In this document: positions 6,900-9,822 of the stretch, one piece after another
Layout: each line of letters starts with the position of its first letter
Numbering within the stretch: the stretch's first letter is position 1
Assembly: GCA_017885385.1 (NCBI GenBank)
Contig: JAFNGF010000099.1
Coordinates: forward strand, 1 to 9,822
Reading direction: 5' to 3'
Length of the DNA: 9,822 nucleotides
Origin: Planctomycetota bacterium
Lineage (GTDB): Bacteria > Planctomycetota > Phycisphaerae > Sedimentisphaerales > Anaerobacaceae
Notes under the pieces: model-generated
Database searches by the model: none
The model's input: only the letters and a program-made list of their open reading frames with translations
Told to the model about the DNA's origin: nothing
Program-made: the position numbers and the translations under genes

Positions 6900-7031
6900 C
6901 AGACCGTTAGATGTGTATTGATGGAGACAAACGAGGAATGGCAGACAGCAAAACGTGGTCTGAACATGAATGTTGAGAACGAACCGTCCGCCTCAGAGCA
7001 AAACAGAATTTACAGAAAAAAGGTTGCGTGA
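6900..7031 (+). pseudogene. Probable IS256/mutator-type transposase C-terminal remnant
   Basis: The frame ending at the TGA 7029-7031 reads QTVRCVLMETNEEWQTAKRG followed by LNMN. IS256-family transposases typically end in a block of the form RLVGAVLMExNDEW-x-x-x-RRYLNM, and the match in order and spacing (V-x-x-VLME-x-N-EEW, R, L-NM) is good. Upstream of 6900 the same frame shows no transposase features, so only the extreme C-terminus would survive. No DDE residues, terminal inverted repeats or target duplication are visible. It could be a chance resemblance of about 25 residues; the call is tentative. Confidence 0.42.
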
Positions 7032-7173
7032 TCGCTTTAGCAAGAAAACAGGCGCAAAATGGCTTGAGACTCTTGTAATGTAGAGAATATTTGAGACTGT
7101 AGTAACTTTACAGAGCAAATACGACTTAACATCTTTGGACAAAACCATTTATGCAAGGCTTAGGTTGGCTTAT

Positions 7174-7213
7174 AACAGCTTCCGAATTGCTGTTGTAGCG
7201 TCCCCAGACGCTA
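7174..7213 (+). repeat. Two tandem hairpins
   Basis: AACAGC (7174-7179) pairs with GCTGTT (7189-7194) around a 9-base loop, and immediately after, TAGCGTC (7196-7202) pairs with GACGCTA (7207-7213) around CCCA. The second is a perfect 7-bp stem. No T-run follows, so a standard terminator is not supported. They may be part of another dispersed repeat. Confidence 0.5.
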
Positions 7214-7485
7214 AACTTGAGTTTTCGCCCCGATTCGGCTGCGAGTAGAAGACATCGACCGAATAGGATACTCTGTAATCTTGCTATAGTCTCGAATATT
7301 TTGATATTATCATTGAATTTGGAAGGCTTGGTTGCGTACCCCAGCGTGTATATGGGAAACCCCAGTTAATAGAAGAAAGGGTTCGCCCCATAGCTATTAT
7401 GTTTGTGGTTTTTTGATTTCCGGAGCCGAATCAATAGTCAATCGTAATCTGATCCGAAAGGACATCGCTTTTTAAGGAGGTTATC

Positions 7486-8415
7486 ATGAAAGACAAGAGC
7501 AAGCGTTTGCAGAACTGGCCAATGGCCTTCGTCTCGGTTTGTGCGCTTGTGATTTGCGGCGCCTGTGCCAAAAAGAATGAAAGTGTAGTGGCGTTTGATG
7601 ATTTTGACGGTAAGCTCAATCTCGATTGGCAGATACTGAATGCCGACCCATCGCACTACTCATTAACTAAGAAGCCGGGCACGCTGACCATTACAACCCA
7701 GAAGGGTGGCTTTCGGTTGTCAAATATGAGCTACAAGAATGTGTTTTTGATCGAGAATCCCTTAGCCAACGGAAAGAATTTTCAGCTCACAACATGTCTA
7801 GTTTCTTTCAAGCCTAGCGCGGATTATCAACAGGCCGGTTTGGTCTGTTTCAATGACCCGGATAACTATATCAAGTGGGTAGACGAGTCCCGTCAGACCT
7901 CAGACCGGCGCGACTTTGTGCTGATCCGAGAAACACAAGGGAGCGTGGCTCCACACGTCTTTGTAAACGGCATCCCCAGGGCGGAGCGGCTGTGGCTTCG
8001 CATTACCAAACGCGGTGATCGTTACGAATACTCAAGCAGCGCGGATGGTGAATCATACCTGTCCCACGGCGAGCTGCCGTGGGGCGATGGGAGCCCAAAG
8101 TGGATCGGTCTGGTGGCTAAGAACGGCTCCAACAGCAGCGCTCCGGAGATCGACGCATCATTCGATTTCTTCGAGGTCAGGTCCGAGTCGATCGGGGTCA
8201 AGCCTTCGCCGCCTTCGTCTGCGACTAAAGAAAAGATTGATAATGCTGCTATTGTCCGTAAAGCCATAGCTGGCCAGTTAAACAAGAAACCCGATGAATT
8301 GACCAAAGTCGTTGTGCGGATGAGAGGTAGGGTATGCCGTGGGTTCGCCCTGGCGGGCCGCGGGTCGCAAGCGACGAGGCCCTTTGTCATCCTGAACGCA
8401 GCGAAGCCGAGTTGA
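7486..8415 (+). CDS. Lipoprotein with concanavalin-like (DUF1349/GH43_C2) domain, C-terminus replaced by a repeat
   Basis: The 309-residue product starts with a basic N-terminus and a hydrophobic stretch ending LVICGAC, where C27 would be the lipidated cysteine; the lipobox is imperfect because the -3 residue is cysteine. Residues 37-232 (DDFDGKLNLDWQIL; LTITTQKGGFR; a piece with QQAGLVCFNDPDNYIKWV; LWLRITKRGDRYEYSSSADGES; WIGLVAKNG; FDFFEVRS) match the concanavalin-A-like fold of DUF1349 and the C-terminal domain of family 43 glycosidases, implying carbohydrate or polymer binding outside the cell. Residues 253-274 (AAIVRKAIAGQLNKKPDELT) resemble the linker that often precedes leucine-rich repeats. 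From residue 280 the reading frame is inside repeat B (8323 onward), so the last 30 residues and the stop come from the repeat. The original protein was probably longer. AAGGAGG at 7474-7480, 5 bases before the ATG, makes the start secure. Confidence 0.82.
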   Translation: MKDKSKRLQNWPMAFVSVCALVICGACAKKNESVVAFDDFDGKLNLDWQILNADPSHYSLTKKPGTLTITTQKGGFRLSNMSYKNVFLIENPLANGKNFQLTTCLVSFKPSADYQQAGLVCFNDPDNYIKWVDESRQTSDRRDFVLIRETQGSVAPHVFVNGIPRAERLWLRITKRGDRYEYSSSADGESYLSHGELPWGDGSPKWIGLVAKNGSNSSAPEIDASFDFFEVRSESIGVKPSPPSSATKEKIDNAAIVRKAIAGQLNKKPDELTKVVVRMRGRVCRGFALAGRGSQATRPFVILNAAKPS

Positions 8416-8775
8416 AGGATCTGGCCATCGAGTGGAATCCATGTCCGGCTACGGCTTATGCTCTTACGGCCTTGTGCACTGCGGCTGTGCTGCATTTACG
8501 CACGTATGCATTTGCCCATCCACCCAATCCGTGAAATCTGTGCAATCTGTGGTTTTTTTCTTGCTTTTTCCGACAATCCCGACAATAATATCCTTTGTTT
8601 TCTATGTTTAGCCGTTGCCTCTCTGGCAACGGCCAGAATGTGTCGCGGAACCGCCAGGGGGTACAGTCTGGCCGAGTATTGCACAAGTAGACACAGCTGC
8701 AAACTAATGGCTATGGACAGTGCACAGAAAACGATGACTGGCCGTAATAACTGTGGTATGCAGAGCATACCTTAC
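8323..8775 (+). repeat. Long dispersed repeat, copy B, with inverted termini
   Basis: The first 328 bp equal copy A at about 95%. GTAGGGTATGC (8327-8337) at the left is mirrored, with one mismatch, by GCATACCTTAC (8765-8775) at the right, giving a unit of about 449 bp. Inside are the GC-rich hairpin (GGGCC 8355-8359 with GGCCC 8378-8382), the CATCCTGAAC block, two ATCTGTG heptamers, a perfect 9-bp hairpin GCCGTTGCC-TCTCT-GGCAACGGC (8611-8633), and GGTATGC-AGA-GCATACC (8755-8771) at the right end. It has no transposase gene, so any movement would depend on enzymes in trans. It overlaps the 3' end of the lipoprotein gene. Confidence 0.8.
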
Positions 8776-8846
8776 GTGACTACATGGTTTGTTTCGCTTT
8801 GGTTGGTTATGTCAGTGTCAAATAAAACGGTGCAGGGTCATTAAGC

Positions 8847-9410
8847 ATGAAGAAGGTTGAAATGGTTCTCAAGGTTGTAGGTGTTTTGATTGCGGTCGCT
8901 GGTTTCTATATATCTCAAGCAGACCAGGTTGTGTGGGTGTTGAGGATAGTAAGTCCAAGATATTTGCCAGGCATGGAAGGATTGAGAAAGCTCGAAGTCG
9001 ATAAGTCCCTAAGGCCCGGTGACAAAGGTTTCGACGAGCTTAGTGATATCGTCATGGCACGGCTTAGAGCGGCTAATCCGTCAAGAGATTTTGGCATTAT
9101 CCGGCTTGAGGAGTTCAAGCCATTTCCTGTAACGAAGATAGAGTACAAAGGCAAATCGGCACTTATGCTCCTCCCAGTGACTTTCGACATGTCCGACGGA
9201 GACGGAGGCATTGAAACTATTGCAAGTCTCCAACTTGGGCTTGATCAGATTCGTTCAAGGGATGTCTTCAAATGGATGGCCACTTTGCTGTTTCTCGGTA
9301 TCGGCTTCGTGGAGGTTCCGACCATCGTAATCCAATGGCTGGAAAACCGACGCAACAAAACAAAAAAAGGGTCTGTGCTTCGTCGCACGTCCCCCGATGT
9401 GAAAAAATAA
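8847..9410 (+). CDS. Membrane protein of unknown function, two membrane segments
   Basis: The 187-residue product has a hydrophobic segment at 5-23 (VLKVVGVLIAVAGFYI) and another at about 142-164 (KWMATLLFLGIGFVEVPTIVI), enclosing a soluble loop of about 115 residues, and ends in a basic tail (RRNKTKKG..VLRR). With a positive C-terminus inside, the loop would face the outside. The loop includes a short helical piece (FDELSDIVMARLRAANPS) and beta-like strands (GIIRLEEFKPF, SALMLLPVTFDM). I recognise no family. AGGG at 8834-8837 is 9 bases upstream of the ATG, an acceptable but not strong ribosome-binding site. It begins about 70 bases after repeat B, so its promoter may lie in or just after the repeat. 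It is a real-looking gene by composition and length, function unknown. Confidence 0.7.
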   Translation: MKKVEMVLKVVGVLIAVAGFYISQADQVVWVLRIVSPRYLPGMEGLRKLEVDKSLRPGDKGFDELSDIVMARLRAANPSRDFGIIRLEEFKPFPVTKIEYKGKSALMLLPVTFDMSDGDGGIETIASLQLGLDQIRSRDVFKWMATLLFLGIGFVEVPTIVIQWLENRRNKTKKGSVLRRTSPDVKK

Positions 9411-9435
9411 TAGCAGCAGCCACGGGTTAACGGCT

Positions 9436-9449
9436 GGGGACAGGGGACA
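9436..9449. repeat. GGGGACA heptamer duplicated in tandem
   Basis: GGGGACA occurs twice in direct succession (9436-9442 and 9443-9449), followed by an A-run and TGTCGCTAATAATTG. This resembles ends of small dispersed repeats seen in genomes with REP-type or IS200-type transposases, but with only one site here that origin is a guess. Confidence 0.4.
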
Positions 9450-9527
9450 AAAAAGGTGAGTGTCGCTAATAATTGATTTTTATGCGGAAACCAGATAAAG
9501 AATAGTTGGCACGCGCAAGAGATTACC

Positions 9528-9809
9528 ATGTACCACGGCAGGATACCTCTGAGTTCGCTCAAGGGCGTTCAGTTTCTGTGCGTGAATGATCTGTACGAAC
9601 TGGCCCGGCTGGTCATTCGACTTCACGAGGCAAAGAACGAGGGCACAAACACGATCACATTCCAGACTGTGCACGGATTGGCCCTCGATTACGCTACGGT
9701 GGCGGGTGTCTCGCGTGAGCAGGTCGAGGCCGTCATGAATACTGCCGGCCTACCCTCAGGAGGCGCGATAGTCGATGATGAGCTGCGACCAACGGATGGC
9801 GCGTCCTGA
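9528..9809 (+). CDS. Hypothetical protein, 93 residues
   Basis: The frame reads MYHGRIPLSSLKGVQFLCVN, a helical piece with DLYELARLVIRLHEAKNEG, then ALDYATVAGVSREQVEAVMN and an acidic tail ending DDELRPTDGAS. Codon use and amino-acid balance look like real coding sequence, and the segment DYATVAGVSREQVEAVM could be a short helix-turn-helix-like or simply helical region. I do not recognise a family. The ATG at 9528 is the first in the frame after a stop at 9474-9476; only a weak AAGAG lies upstream. The stop is 13 bases before the window ends, so downstream context is missing. Confidence 0.5.
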   Translation: MYHGRIPLSSLKGVQFLCVNDLYELARLVIRLHEAKNEGTNTITFQTVHGLALDYATVAGVSREQVEAVMNTAGLPSGGAIVDDELRPTDGAS

Positions 9810-9822
9810 CCCGCGCATTCTA

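Larger units (their letters stand above)
6792..7485. other. Gene-poor stretch with decayed fragments
   Basis: No intact gene is convincing here. From left to right it holds a perfect CGCCGC-ATAC-GCGGCG hairpin (6875-6890), a probable transposase tail (6900-7031), a plus-strand frame from 6970 to 7416 that reads protein-like in pieces but is broken by stops at 7081, 7246, 7264 and 7276, and tandem hairpins (7174-7213). The pieces of that frame (RLRDRFSKKTGAKWLETL, then a piece with IYARLRLAYNSFRIA, then a piece with RVYGKPQLIEERVRP) are not recognised. The final 75 bases lead to the strong ribosome-binding site of the lipoprotein gene at 7474-7480. Confidence 0.55.

Noticed and set aside
6862..6912. 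attC-like integron site: CGCCGC-ATAC-GCGGCG hairpin followed by CCGCTAAGCC and GTTAGAT
   Set aside because: The right half resembles cassette attC sites, but no RYYYAAC partner fits on the left (6824-6831 is only a poor match), there is no integrase or cassette array, and GTTAGAT falls within the transposase-like frame.
6756..7031. Full 91-residue ORF as an intact gene
   Set aside because: It begins inside the end of repeat A, has no ribosome-binding site, and only its last third shows a recognisable pattern.

Overview
The window reads as a chromosomal segment of an uncultured-type bacterium, most likely a planctomycete of the Phycisphaerae kind. That assignment is inference. It rests on loosely packed genes, secreted or lipid-anchored proteins of planctomycete style (a secreted protein with a 'SNDGRYVVT' beta motif and a lipoprotein with a concanavalin-like domain), and intergenic space filled with dispersed repeats. 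No rRNA, tRNA, CRISPR array or complete mobile element is visible.

Layout, left to right: a YraN-family nuclease-like protein (60-449); a HicB-like antitoxin (570-773) followed by the decayed remains of its HicA toxin (770-912); a large secreted protein of unknown function (1073-2482) whose 3' end overlaps a TatD-family metal-dependent DNase (2469-3245); a sodium:alanine/glycine symporter (3419-4771); and, facing it, a GlpG-like rhomboid protease on the minus strand (5021-5932) with a consensus promoter at 6051-6078. A small four-cysteine protein is on the minus strand (6197-6397). A gene-poor stretch (6464-7485) holds a 328-bp repeat, a probable IS256-type transposase remnant and tandem hairpins. 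It is followed by a lipoprotein whose C-terminus is cut off by a second copy of the repeat (7486-8415), a two-membrane-segment protein (8847-9410) and an unrecognised small ORF (9528-9809).

The most interesting non-genic signal is a family of dispersed structured repeats marked by GTAGGGTATGC. Two long copies (6464-6791 and 8323-8650) are about 95% identical over 328 bp. The second appears to run on to an inverted terminus at 8765-8775. A compact, highly folded member (4805-4892) sits between the convergent symporter and rhomboid genes. A degraded member starts inside the tatD stop codon (3242). One copy has given a lipoprotein a new C-terminus and stop codon, and another supplies the stop of tatD.

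The genes do not form one pathway. They are mostly independent housekeeping or envelope functions: DNA processing (YraN, TatD), amino-acid uptake (AgcS) and membrane proteolysis (rhomboid). The only evident operon is the secreted protein plus tatD. The hicBA pair is a toxin-antitoxin module that lost its toxin. I found no convincing new multi-gene system. The repeat family and its effects on gene ends are the part most worth pursuing.
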